A stretch of DNA of 64,000 nucleotides from the NCBI RefSeq assembly GCF_910594005.1, contig NC_057826.1, forward strand, positions 81,899,163 through 81,963,162. Direction: 5' to 3'. Under the pieces are notes generated by a model that was not told the DNA's origin, ran no database searches, and saw only the letters and a program-made list of their open reading frames with translations. Shown here in pieces: positions 22,193-33,056 of the stretch; position 1 is the first letter of the stretch; each line of letters begins with the position of its first letter. The position numbers and the translations under genes are program-made. Source of the DNA: Cervus elaphus (lineage: Eukaryota > Chordata > Mammalia > Artiodactyla > Cervidae).

Positions 22193-23280
22193 AAGAAACA
22201 GCTCCGCTCGACTCTGTCCTTTTCAGACATCTGGACTGGCACAGTGCCTTGCCCACAGACAGCATTCAACAAATACTTTGTCACAAATGAATGGACAACA
22301 CATTTTCAGATGGACTTTGAAACTAAGATGGCAAGGATTTGGAGGCGAAAAACAAAACAAAAAAACACCCCATGGAATATTTAACCTGGAAAAGACTAAG
22401 AAGACTCACATGTGAGTGGGTTTTCAAATATCTGATGAAATTTCATATTTGGTTTTTCTCTGGGGGGTGGAAGGGGAAGGTCCATGGTTAGAAGAAACAC
22501 AGAGATAAAATGTGGCTTAAGCAGCAAATGAGAACCCTTTGACAATCAAAGGGAGTGGTAGTAAGCTTATTCCCACTTGATATTAAAACAAAGGCAGGGT
22601 GATCATCTACATATCTTTAGAATTTCAGAATATATACCTGCATACAATGGAAGTTAAGCCTGGAGAGCCTCACAAATTCCCTCCAACCATGAGACTCTAA
22701 AAGACATCTACAACACTTCTGGTCTTATTCTTTTAGCCTTGAACGCACTTCCAACTCATTGGGGTTGGCTTGCCAACACGCAAAGCTTCGTGCCAGGCAA
22801 TCTTGGCTTTGGCTTTCAAAGCAGCAGCTGACAAAAGAAACTTGCCTGCACTCCAGGATGGCAATCCATGAAATGGTAACTTTGTGAAAGGAGGTTCAGT
22901 TTTGATTTGTTTGTTTAACTTTCCCCAATGCAAACACTGGGGAAGAAAAGAATGACAGTGCCCATATGGCTTCATCATGGCAGAAGAAAATACTGTTTGG
23001 AAAGCGTGATCAAAAGTGGGCTCTAACCTTGAATTTTCTGGACCGTTTTGTTTCATAACAAACATCAAATCAGATGTTTGGAAATGAATCCTTCTTTTAA
23101 CAGGACTACATATAATACTGGGTCTTCCTTAGTGGTCTACATATAATATAATACCAGTGGAACCTACAGATTTCAATAGCACATTTGGTTCTTTATTTGA
23201 AATAACACTTCTAAAGACTGCCTCCAATAATCCTGGCCAACTGGTATCCACGCCTTTCTGTAGTTCCCTTGCACAAATGC
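22193..23280. other. Mostly unique sequence
   Basis: About 22235-22285 (AGTGCCTTGCCCACAGACAG, CATTCAACAAATACTTTG) is a MIR-like end. The minus-strand 111-codon frame at 22733-23068 has no recognised homology. Confidence -1.
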
Positions 23281-23486
23281 ACATGCTCAGTCCTTCAATC
23301 ATGTCCAACTCTTTGTGACCCCACGGACCACAGTCCACAGGCTCCTCTGTCCATGGAGTTCTCCAGACAAGAACACTGGAGTGGGTTGCCATCTGCTCCT
23401 CCAGGGGATCTTCCTGACCCAGAGATTGAACCCAAATCTCCTGCATCTCCTTCGCTGGCAGGCAAATTCTTTACCACTGCGCTAAA
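23281..23486 (-). mobile_element. Bov-tA-group SINE
   Basis: Reverse complement, from CATGTCCAACTCTTTGTGAC to TTCTTTACCACTGCGCT. Open frames of 91-112 codons here (both strands) arise from it. Confidence -1.
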
Positions 23487-23780
23487 TGAGACTAATCTGT
23501 GTAACCAACAAGATATTACAGAAATGATGAAGTGTAGCTTCTGAGGCCAGGTCATCAAATGCACCGGGGCTTTTACTTTCTGCTTTCTTGGATCATCTGG
23601 GAAAGCCAGCTGCCATACTGTAAAGACACTCAAGCAGCCCTACAGACACTCATCCATGAGGAACTGAGCCTCCCACCAACAGCCAGGACCAACTTAGCAG
23701 TCATGTGTGTAAGCCACCTTGAAAGATCTTCTAGCCCAAGTCAAGCCTTTACATGGCAGCAGGACGACTCAAATAACAGT

Positions 23781-23967
23781 TTTTTTTCTTTAATTATTGT
23801 GTCTGTTTGGCTATGCCGGGTCTTAGTTGCAGCATGCAGGATCTTTACCTGTGGCATCTGAACTCTTAGTAGTGGCATGTGGATCTAGTTCCCTGGCCAG
23901 AGATCAAACCCAGGTCCTTTGCATTAATAGCTTGGAGTCTTAGCTACTGGGCCACCAGGAAACTCCC
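23781..23967 (-). mobile_element. CHR-type SINE
   Basis: Reverse complement: T-rich tail, GGCTATGCCGGGTCTTAGTT, AGATCAAACCCAGGTCC, head CTGGGCCACCAGGAAACTCC. It is shorter than the full-length family. Confidence -1.
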
Positions 23968-24054
23968 TCAGCTCACATCTTGTCTGCCACCTCACAAGAG
24001 GCCCTGAGCCAGAACCACCTCAATTCCTGACCTACAAAAACATTGTGGGAAAAT

Positions 24055-24250
24055 GTGTGCGTGCTTAGTTGCTTAGCCATGTCCAACTCTTTGCAACCCT
24101 TTGAACTGTAGCCCACTAGGCTCCTCTGTCCATGGGAAGAATACTGGAGTGGGTTGCCATTTCCTTCTCCAGGGGATCTTCCTGACCCAGGGATTGAACC
24201 TGCATCTCCTGTGTCTCCTCATTGCAGACAGGTTCTTTACCTGCTGGGCC
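24055..24250 (-). mobile_element. Bov-tA-group SINE with perfect 13-bp target duplication
   Basis: Reverse complement from GTGTGCGTGCTTAGTTGC to TTACCTGCTGGGCC. ATTGTGGGAAAAT is exactly repeated at 24042-24054 and 24251-24263. A 12-base segment is missing after CTGTCCATGGG (the usual 'attctccaggca'). Confidence -1.
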
Positions 24251-24263
24251 ATTGTGGGAAAAT

Positions 24264-25935
24264 AAACGCTGATTATTATTTTCAGGTCACTGTGTTTTGG
24301 AGTAATTTGTTACACAGCAAGAGATAACACAGGAGAGTTAATACAGAGTTACAATGAGTAAAACTCAATTTTTCTTTTTAGTGCTTGAATAGAAGGGACC
24401 TCACAAAGGGGGCAAATGTGTATGAAATGAGGACCTAGAAAGCCATATAGAAGAAACAGATTTTGTTTGGTCTTTCCTGGACTGACTACCCTGGGCAATG
24501 AGCGATTAGTTAAGCAAACTGTGCTCTGGTAACTTCCAGTTCCATCTAGCTGGGTGGCAATGACTAGACATCGGCAAGAAATAAAATGACCTTGACCTTA
24601 AACTCTAAAGGTGGCTGAACTGTGTGCAAAAGGGAACATTCATCATCGTCACAAAGTAGCCCTTTTCTATGTTCATTAAAGAGACAGCCACCAGCCCAGT
24701 GAGAGAAAGGGCAGAATTTAGATAGTAAAAAGTATCTGCTGACTTTAAATGGTTCAGGATAAATCAGCTCCCATAGAGTCACGGGCATTACTGTCGGATT
24801 CTGACGTGCGCTCAGGACTTGCGGTGTCATAAACCAAGCTACTGTTTCCACAGTGTGCAACTGTGTCCACATGCCATCCAGCCCTGCAGGCAGGCATAAT
24901 AAATTCAGTGTGGAATGCACTCTGAAACATTAATTCTGTGAGAGCAAGCATGATATTTAACTGCCTTTTAATATACCATTTAATCGACTCCTGGAGTTAT
25001 CTGGGACAAAAGGTATGTTTAAAAAAACAAAAAAAGGTGGCTTGTATTTCTTCTCCTCCTTGCTTATCTACCGATATATTTTTGAAGACTGGTAGGTGAT
25101 TTATTTCTTCTATTAGCATGTGTCAGCTCAGAATAACTGGCCTAGGTTTCAGCCTCTTAGCCATTCCCTCAGGGAATCCTTAGGGAATGTGCTTGAGAAA
25201 TTAAATTACCATCGGTATTGAATCAAGGAGGAGAGAGGGGAGAGCTCCAGAGAATCGTGAAAAGGAAGCCATGGCACTTCTCATCGGAGAGACATCAGTG
25301 TGGCCAGAGGTAGAAACTTGGAGACAGGCCCGGAGGCAGAGAGTGTTGGTCACTCCAGGGCCATAAAAGGTGTGGTTGAGTGTGGCAGGAGACAAGATGT
25401 AGATCCAGGCTGTGAGAGACTCATTATCAAGCCTGTAAGAGGGAATATAATCCAAAAAATGAAAAAGTGTAAAGCTGGATCACATTACAGTGGTTATAAT
25501 CATCTCAAAATATCACTTATATTCACTATTACTTCTAAATTAGAGTAATTATGAAATCTGCTACTGAATACATGTGATCAAAATGTTCTCCTCTGATACT
25601 TCTACAACACTGCCAGTCAATATCAGGTAATTCGGTGCTCAGCAAATGTTCCGTCACCAAGCAGTGATGTCTCATGGTCTCAACCAGTGACCCAAGTATG
25701 TTTGTTGCTTTCCAAGCTCCTCTTCCTACATAGTTCACTGGTCAACAAGTGCAAGGGGGTGAGTCAAGGATCACCTCACTAGTTAATGCTCCTCTTAACA
25801 CTTTAAAGTAACAACTGCCCTCACATTGATGAATCATTTTAAAATAAAATTAAAACTTTGGCTTGCTGGTATTAAAAATATCCTAATATGTTAAGTATTA
25901 ATAAAAATACATATATTACTCTGAGAAAAAGAGGT
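24264..25935. other. Unique sequence
   Basis: No repeat was assigned over 1.6 kb. Minus-strand frames at 24564-24920 (118 codons) and 25201-25455 have no recognised domain. Confidence -1.
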
Positions 25936-25944
25936 GTAAAGCTG

Positions 25945-26222
25945 GGACTTCCCTGGTGGTCCAGTGGTTAAGAATCTGCCTTGCAAAAAAAAAAAAAAAA
26001 AAAAAGAATCTGCCTTGCAGTGCAGGAGACATGGGTTTGATCCCTGGTCAGAGAACTAAGATCCCATATGCATTAAGCAACTAAGCCCATATGCCACAAC
26101 TAGAGAATTCAAGTGCCACAATGAAAGATTCTGCATAACACAATGAAAATCCCGAATGCTACAACTAAGACTCGATGCAGCCAAATGTGAAAAAAAATAA
26201 AAGGAAGAAGAAGAAGAAGAGG
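25945..26222 (+). mobile_element. CHR-type SINE carrying a bare poly(A) insertion
   Basis: Head GGACTTCCCTGGTGGTCCAG, body GCCACAACTAGAGAATTC and ACTAAGACTCGATGCAGCC, tail ending in (GAA)n at 26203-26219. GTAAAGCTG flanks it at 25936-25944 and 26223-26231. At 25986-26004 nineteen A separate two copies of a 15-mer of the SINE itself. Confidence -1.
25971..26019 (+). repeat. Poly(A) tract flanked by a 15-bp direct repeat
   Basis: AGAATCTGCCTTGCA occurs at 25971-25985 and again at 26005-26019, with 19 A between. This is the geometry of a poly(A)-only retroposition event with target duplication. Confidence -1.
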
Positions 26223-26231
26223 GTAAAGCTG

Positions 26232-26440
26232 TGCTTAGCCACTCAGTTGTGTCTGACTCTTTGTGACCTCATGGACTGTAGCCCACCAGGCTCCTCTGTC
26301 CATTGAGACTCTCTAGGAGAGAATACTGGAGTGGGTTGCCATTTCCTCCTCCAGGGGATCTTCCCAACCCAGGGATCAAACCCAGGTCTCCCGAATTGCA
26401 GACAGATCCTTTACCGTCTGAGACAACAGGGAAACCCATG
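26232..26440 (-). mobile_element. Bov-tA-group SINE sharing the target sequence of its neighbour
   Basis: Reverse complement, from TGCTTAGCCACTCAGTTGTG to CCGTCTGAGACAACAGGGAA. GTAAAGCT follows at 26441-26448, identical to the copies that bracket the CHR SINE on its left. Confidence -1.
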
Positions 26441-26609
26441 GTAAAGCTTACTGACCTGATAATACTTCCCTAGGATTTATCAATTCACTTGCCGGCCTCT
26501 AGATCAGTTACTCACAATGGGCTAATCCTTCACAAAACTGAAATGTTATTCTCAAATAACAGTTATGCTATAACTCCTTAATTTATATGTAGTCATTTAA
26601 AAGAAGTAT

Positions 26610-26745
26610 TTACTTATGATTTTTATTTGACTTCACAGGGTCTTAGTCCTAGTATGTGGGATCTAGTTCCCTGACCAGGGATCAAACATGGGCCCCCTGC
26701 ACTGAGAGCTAGAAGTCTTGGCCACTGGATCACCAGGGAAGTCCC
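26610..26745 (-). mobile_element. CHR-type SINE, short
   Basis: Reverse complement: TTGACTTCACAGGGTCTTAG, CCCTGACCAGGGATCAAAC, head CACTGGATCACCAGGGAAGT. Confidence -1.
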
Positions 26746-27098
26746 TATGTCGTCACCTTTTATCTTATTTATATTTTGCTGGATTATGTGTGATTTTTAC
26801 TTTGCAGGTATATGTGTATCTTTTTGAACTTTTCAAATTAAAAAAGGAATCTAAATAACTCTTGCTTCATATATCCTATTTTATGGTTAGAGATACAGCT
26901 TTTTGAAGAAAACTTGCAGAAGAAATGCTTTCATCTACCTTGAACCCAGCAGGGTGAGCAGACTAAAACCCCTGCCTGTGACAGTACTGGTGTGTTTTGC
27001 TGAGCAGCTCAGAAGCATTTTTCTCTTTTAATAAAGATTTTTTATGTGGACCATTTTAAAGTCATCAGTGAATTGTTACAATATTGTTTCTGCTTTTT

Positions 27099-27306
27099 TT
27101 TCAAGTCCTTAAGTCATGTCAGACTCTTTGTGACTCCATGGACTAACGTAGCCCACCAGGCTCCTCTGTCCATGGGATTCTCCAGGCAAGAATACTGGAG
27201 TGGGTTGCCATTTCCTTCTCCAGGGGATCTTCCTGACCCAGGGATCAAACCCGGGTCTCCCGCATTGCAGGCAGACGCTTTAACCTCTAAGCCACCAGGG
27301 AAGCCC
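27099..27306 (-). mobile_element. Bov-tA-group SINE with perfect 14-bp target duplication
   Basis: Reverse complement, from CAAGTCCTTAAGTCATGTC to the head TCTAAGCCACCAGGGAAGCC. TGTTTCTGCTTTTT occurs at 27085-27098 and 27307-27320. Confidence -1.
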
Positions 27307-27320
27307 TGTTTCTGCTTTTT

Positions 27321-27438
27321 ATGTTTTGGTTTTTTTCACCATGAGGCATGTGGGATCTTAGCTCCCCAACCAGGGGTCAAATCCACACCCCCAGCACTAG
27401 TAGGCGAACTCTTAACACAGGACCGCTAGGCAAGTCCC
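27321..27438 (-). mobile_element. CHR-type SINE fragment
   Basis: Reverse complement: GCATGTGGGATCTTAGCTCC, CCAACCAGGGGTCAAATCC, AGGACCGCTAGGCAAGTCCC. The preceding Bov SINE landed just beside its T-rich tail. Confidence -1.
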
Positions 27439-27615
27439 AAGATGCATTAAACAGACAGAAAGCAAGAAGAAATGAAAAGGGTGACTAGTACTGAGGACTC
27501 AAGGAGAATTAACAAAGTTACACTTAGGGATTGATGAGAAAGTTATCTTAAGTACCCTTTTCAGTTCCCTCAAAGATAACTTCCAACTCTTTTCAAATAA
27601 AATACAAAACATTAG

Positions 27616-29303
27616 TGGCAGTGTCATGCAAAGATGGGTTCGATAAAGGACAGAAATGGCATGGACCTAACAGAAGCAGAAGATATTAAGAAGAGGTGGC
27701 AAGAATACACAGAAGAACTGTACAAAAAAGATCTTCATGACCCAGATAATCACGATGGTGTGATCACTCACCTAGAGCCAGACATCCTGGAATGTGAAGT
27801 CAAGTGGGCCTTAGGGAGCATCACTACGAACAACGCTAGTGGAGGTGATGGAATTCCAGTTGAGCTATTTCAAATCCTGAAAGATGATGCTGTGAAAGTG
27901 CTGCACTCAATATGCCAGCAAATTTGGAAAACTCAGCAGTGGCCACAGGACTGGAAAAGGCGTTTTCATTCCAATTCCAAAGAAAAGCAATGCCAAAGAA
28001 TGCTCAAACTACCACACAATTGCACTCATCTCACATGCTAGTAAAGTAATGCTCAGAATTCTCCAAGCCAGGCTTCAGCAATACGTGAACCGTGAACTTC
28101 CAGATGTTCAAGCTGGTTTTAGAAAAGGCAGAGGAACCAGAGATCAAATTGCCAACATCTGCTGGATCATCGAAAAAGCAAGAAAGTTCCAGAAAATCAT
28201 CTATTTATGCTTTATTGACTATGCCAAAGCCTTTGACTGTGTGGATCACAATAAACTGTAGAAAATTCTGAAAGAGATGGGCATACCAGACCACCCGACC
28301 TGCCTCTTGAGAAACCTATATGCAGGTCAGGAAGCAACAGTTAGAAATGGACATGGACCAACAGACTGGTTCCAAATAGGAAAAGGAGTACGTCAAGGCT
28401 GTATATTGTCACCCTGCTTATTTAACTTATATGCAGAGTACATTATGAGAAACGCTGAGCTGGAAGAAGCACAAGCTGGAATCAAGATTGCCGGGAGAAA
28501 TACCAATAACCTCAGATATGCAGATAACACCACCCTTATGGCAGAAAGTGAAGAGGAACTAAAAAGCCTCTTGATGAAAGTGAAAGAGGACAGTGAAAAA
28601 GTTGGCTTAAAGCTCAACATTCAGAAAACTAAGATCATGGCATCCGGGGCCATCACTTCATGGCAAATAGATGGGGAGACAGTGGAAAGTGTCAGACTTT
28701 ATATTTTTGGGCTCCAAAATCACTGCAGATGGTGATTGCATCCATGAAATTAAAAGACACTTACTCCTTGGAAGGAATGTTATGACCAACCTAGATAGCA
28801 TATTAAAAAGCAGAGACATTACACTGCCAACAAAGATCCGTCTAGTCAAGGCTATGGTTTTTGCAGTGGTCATGTATGGATGTGAGAGTTGGACTGTGAA
28901 GAAAGCTGAGCACCGAAAAATTGATGCTTTTGAACTGTGGTGTTGGAGAATCCTCTTGAAGTTCCCTTGGACTGCAGGGAGATCCAACCAGTCCATCCTA
29001 AAGGAGATCAGTCCTGGGTGTTCATTGGAAGGACTGATGCTAAAGCTGAAACTCCAATACTTTGGCCACCTGATGCGAAGAGTTGACTTATTGGAAAAGA
29101 CCCTGATGCTGGGAGGGATTGGGGGCAGGAGGAGAAGGGGACAACAGAGGATGAGACGGCTGGATTGCATCACTGACTCGATGGACATGGGTTTGAGCAA
29201 ACTCTGAGAGTTGGTGATGGACAGGGAGGCTTGGCGTGCTGCGGTTCATGGGGTCGCAAAGAGTCGGACACGACTGAGTGACTGAACTGAACTGAACTGA
29301 AAG
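27616..29303 (+). mobile_element. BovB (RTE) LINE, 5'-truncated, with reverse transcriptase region and 3' tail
   Basis: About 1.7 kb from just before the reverse transcriptase domain to the family 3' end, where ACTGA units repeat (29283-29301). The 5' half with the apurinic-type endonuclease is absent. No target duplication was recognised at the ends. The sequence is close to other bovid copies, which suggests a moderately recent insertion. It lies antisense to the presumed THSD4 transcript. Confidence -1.
27634..29207 (+). pseudogene. BovB reverse transcriptase remnant, broken frame
   Basis: Three reading blocks follow each other. Block 1 (27634 to about 27960) holds the region before the fingers. 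A 2-nt loss near 27961 shifts frame. Block 2 (about 27962-28690) contains IDYAKAFDCVDH, GVRQGCILSPCLFN and the catalytic box, here YADN at 28517-28528 instead of YADD. It is cut by a TAG at 28259-28261 where the family has Trp. Another 2-nt loss near 28690 moves the frame again for block 3 (to the TGA at 29205-29207), with the connection region (LDSILKSRDITLPTK). It cannot make active enzyme: the frame is broken and the second catalytic Asp is changed. Confidence -1.
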
Positions 29304-29924
29304 GCAGGGTACCCAACGATTCAAGCAGAGAAGTGCCCATCAGTGCATCCAGCAAGTCACAGAGCTTGCGAACTTGGTACTATTGTAAAGGAGTAACAGA
29401 GTAGAGTTTTTTGAAGTTTCTTTTAAAAATTCTGTGAGTAAGAGTAAACCATAAAGTTGTGGAAACCTCACAGAATAAGAAGGACTCTCAGTAACATAAA
29501 TGCCTTGAATTTATGTTATTATTTTTCCAACAATGTCTAAGGATGAAAAGAGCATTTTTATCACAATTATTTCTCTTTTAGAAAGTTCCAGGATGTCCAG
29601 TGTTCTGAAACATGACAATAATATAATCAGTTAGTACCACATTATGCTTTTTTATAGTTCATGAAGTACTGTTGACACCTTACTTTATTTGAGCTTAATC
29701 ACAATGCGAAAGGTGGGCATAGTACTTTACGCATGAGGAAATAGGTGTGTATAAGTCAACCAATATTTATTGTGTGCCTAACAGGTATGCTGGACTCTAC
29801 TAAATGCTAAATATGCTATCACAGGTAGTGCTGTGAATGAAGTTCTATTTTTTAAAATTTACCTTCCTCATTTACAATAAAAACACCGATGCTTAGAAAG
29901 GGAAGTCTGTTATCTGTGATAATA
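29304..29924. other. Unique sequence with MIR/L2-like pieces
   Basis: About 29690-29830 (CCAATATTTATTGTGTGCC and ACGCATGAGGAAATAGGTG) resembles old MIR/L2 material. Nothing else was assigned. Confidence -1.
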
Positions 29925-30118
29925 CTTTTTAAATTGTTCATTTATTTCATTTGGCTGTGCTGGGTCTCAGCTGTGGCACCCAGAGTCTTTGACATTCATT
30001 GTGGCATGAAGGATCTTTAGTTGTGGCACCTGGGATCCAGTTCCCCGACTAGGAATCGAATCTGAGCCCCCGGCCTCTCGAATGCTGAGTCTCAGCCATG
30101 GGACCACCAAGGAAGCCC
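29925..30118 (-). mobile_element. CHR-type SINE with aged target duplication
   Basis: Reverse complement: TTTGGCTGTGCTGGGTCTCA, CTAGGAATCGAATCTGAGCC, head GGACCACCAAGGAAGCCC. Flanks at 29907-29924 and 30119-30136 match at 15 of 18 positions, all differences being transitions. Confidence -1.
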
Positions 30119-30136
30119 CTGTCGTCTGTGACAATA

Positions 30137-31261
30137 TTGCGATAAACATGCTAAGATGCAAACTAAGACAAAACACAAAATATAAATCTTTTGACTCCAA
30201 ATCCCAGGCTCTTCCCACTCTGTAACAAAACACATACACATCAAATTTCCACACAAAATTCATAAAATTCTTGTTCAAAGCTTATATGGCTTTTGGAAAG
30301 TCAGTGCATTTCTCCAAGCTTCAGTTTTACCATCCAAGAAAGAGAAATACTGATAAAAATTAGAACAATTTACTCATGGCCATTAAAGAACTAAACTAAT
30401 ACATATGTAAAAGATATTTATTATAACAAGATTACATTTTCACAGGATTGTGTCATTTTTAATAATTTATCCCAGAACTGGAAAAACCCAGAAATGGTCT
30501 GGTAGAGGATTCTGATCATTGCAGGCACCACAGACTTCCCGAATTCATTTGTTCATCCAACACATGTGTGCCAGGCACTGTCATGGCACAGGGAATCCAG
30601 TAGTGAGCAAGTGGCCCTGCATTCCTGGGGCTCACCTTCTGATGGCGAAGGCAGGCTATGAACCTATAACTAAATAAATAGTCATCTCAGGCGGCAGTGC
30701 TATGGAGAAAGTAAGGTGTTACAAGGGAGGAGAGTGTATGGCGGTGGAGGCGGGGTGGAGCCAGGCTGGTTTCAGGAGGAGCCTTCCAGAGGAGGATGAA
30801 AGAAGCAAAGGAGTGAGCCCTGAAAAGATCCCAGCATTGAGGGCTCCAGGCCAATGTCACAGCAAGTCCAAGCCTGAGATGGGCAGAGCTTGGCCACACC
30901 CAAGAACAAGAAGGAGAGGTGGCAGATGCTGAGTGAAAGGAGCGGTAGGAAGGGGCCAGAGTATACAGAACCTGTAGTCCACGGGAAGGAGAGGGGATTT
31001 TATTCCAGGTGATGAATCTCTGCTTCTTACCCTCAAGCTGAATGTATAGGTTGGAAACACCAGCATCACCATCATTCAGAGGTCAGCTCCTTCTGGGGTG
31101 GGTTTCCATATCCAAGGGGCCTTCATCCTTGTCTAAAGGGCACTCACGGAGGCTCTCTCCTCATCTACTACTGTGTCACCTCCCCATTCTGCTCCAACTC
31201 TGTTTCAAATCCTAACAAGGGCTTGTTGAGAAGGAAGCAAACACTGGGAGTCTTTTTAAAA
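30137..31261. other. Unique sequence with an L2-like 3' region
   Basis: About 30560-30720 (CATGTGTGCCAGGCACTGTC, then GGCAGTGCTATGGAGAAAGT) looks like L2. Overlapping open frames of 70-76 codons on both strands at 30687-31075 have no recognised domains. Confidence -1.
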
Positions 31262-31579
31262 TTATATATGTATTTATTTTTGGCTGTACTGGATCTTCAT
31301 CGCCACTTGCGGGCTTTCTCTAGTTGCAAGTGGGGGCTGCTCGCCAGTTGCAGTGCATGGGCCTCTCATCGCGGGGGCTTCTCTTGTTGCGGAGCACGGG
31401 CTCTAGGGCTCCCAGGCTTCAGTAGTTGCAGCACGTGGGCTCGGGAGCACAGGCTCAGTAGATGTGGAGCATAGGCTTCCTTGCCCCCGTGCATGTGGAA
31501 TCTTTCCAGACCAGGGATCGAACCTGTGTCCCCTGCATTGGCATGCGGATTCTTAACCTCTGGACAACCAGGAAAGTCC
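31262..31579 (-). mobile_element. CHR-type SINE, near full length
   Basis: Reverse complement: TATTTATTTTTGGCTGTACT, TCTTGTTGCGGAGCACGGGC, CAGTAGTTGCAGCACGTGGG, AGGGATCGAACCTGTGTCCC, head TCTGGACAACCAGGAAAGTC. It keeps many CpG sites, so it is among the less decayed copies. Confidence -1.
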
Positions 31580-31811
31580 CCAGATAGGACTCCTGGACTC
31601 AGAAGGCCCTCAGATGAGGTGTGACTCCCGACTCAGCCACCAACTGGGTGTAAGACCTTGGTCTCACTGCTGTGTGCATCAGGTCTGCCATGGGTAAACT
31701 GAGGTTCATGATGAAACCTACTCAGCAACATTGCTTGGGGGCCGGTCGAGATGGGCAGGTAATGTGCTTAGCAGAGAACTTCCCTCATCTCCATGAGGCA
31801 GGAAACAAAGG

Positions 31812-32026
31812 GATTACAGGCCAATTCCTACAGTTCAAAGGAATGAATACCCAATGAGGCTGATGGCATATGGACCCACTAGAAGGGACAGGCTGCCCAG
31901 GGAGGGCTGCTTATTAAGAGATCAGCCTTCCCCATCCATGAAGTCTCAGGGCGAGGATGGGAGAGCTGACAGGGATCAAGGATGTAACTTCCACTAGGCT
32001 CTCCTTCTAACCCTGCCCACCCACTC
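31812..32026 (+). repeat. Direct-repeat copy A (about 215 bp)
   Basis: Matches 32835-33056 over its whole length, including GATTACAGGCCAATTCCT, GAGGCTGATGGCATATGGAC, GCTGCTTATTAAGAG, ATCCATGAAGT and GGGATCAAGGATGTAAC. Homology ends abruptly on both sides. The sequence is not a family I recognise. Confidence -1.
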
Positions 32027-32834
32027 TTTTTATTTCAGCAAGTACAAGCATTTCAGCACTTCCACTATCTCACTGATACTTAAAGGCAACTCATTTTTGC
32101 CACTGGCAAAAATGCTCTCTGGAAATGGAAGAAATTATGCAGGAGAAAGAAATGCGTAAGATTGCCTTAGAATCTGAGGTGCAGAGGAATACATAGGGTG
32201 GAAAATATATGAGTAAACATGGCATGTTGCCTTGGCACTCCTTGGATGCTTAACTGGGGACATTTTCCCCTATTTATTTAAGTAATCCAAAAGCAAACCA
32301 CAAGAGGAAAAGAAAGGAAGAGAAAAGTTCTTTCATCATACCCAAACCAAACACCACCAAATAACACTGCCATTCATGCTAGGGAATTCTAATTAAGGGA
32401 GCAAAAGCTTGTCATTGTTTACAAAAGGGGCTCAGTCTAAAAAGTCAGCGGGTCAAACTGGGATGAGCTTGACCCTTGACTCTCTGGCAGGCTCAGAAAG
32501 AGAGGAAAAACTGACCTGGATGAAAGGGGCAGACATCAGTGGCCTCAGCTGCTTAAGAGAAACAATAGGGCCCATGAGAATTGTTGGGGGGGAAAGCACA
32601 AAGATTCTCGCTGCAATTCAGGGCCACCCCGAGGTGAAGAGGGCAATTCTGTCTCTGCCACTTCCCACCTCCCTTTCAGCATCGACTGTGTCAAATTTCT
32701 GCCCCCTTCCTCCGTGCTCCTAATTCTTACCCCTACCTCTCAAGCAAATTGGAGTTCATCTGGAACAGATTACGTCCATCAATTCACTTTCACGCTAGGC
32801 CAGGGTGTCAGGCCTCTGAGGGACAAGGGCATTT
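32027..32834. other. Unique spacer between the direct repeats
   Basis: About 0.8 kb without recognised repeats. A plus-strand 104-codon frame (32409-32723) has no known domain, and no retroviral or transposase motif was seen. Confidence -1.
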
Positions 32835-33056
32835 GATTACAGGCCAATTCCTTAGGTCAAAGGAATGAATATTCAATTCTGGGCATGAGGCTGATGGCAT
32901 ATGGACTCGTTGGTAGGGACCTGGAGGGTTGAATGAGAGCTGCTTATTAAGAGCGTGGCCTTCCTCATCCATGAAGTATCAGGTGGGGATGGGAGAGTTG
33001 GCAGGGATCAAGGATGTAACCTCCACCAGACTCTCCTTCTAATCCTGACCACCCAC
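32835..33056 (+). repeat. Direct-repeat copy B
   Basis: Same orientation as 31812-32026, offset 1,023 bp, diverged by many substitutions and a few short indels (for example TTCTGGGC after ATTCAA absent from copy A). Confidence -1.

Noticed and set aside
28658..29200. 180-codon minus-strand frame
   Set aside because: It is the complementary-strand shadow of the BovB reverse transcriptase region.
27634..29207. Series of long frames that look like a functional polymerase gene
   Set aside because: They are pieces of the BovB LINE with two frameshifts, a stop and a changed catalytic residue; annotated as pseudogene.
31812..33056. Direct repeats considered as a CRISPR array or as intact LTRs
   Set aside because: Only two units of about 220 bp, diverged, in mammalian DNA. 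No TG...CA ends or flanking duplication could be fixed, so only the repeat itself is reported.
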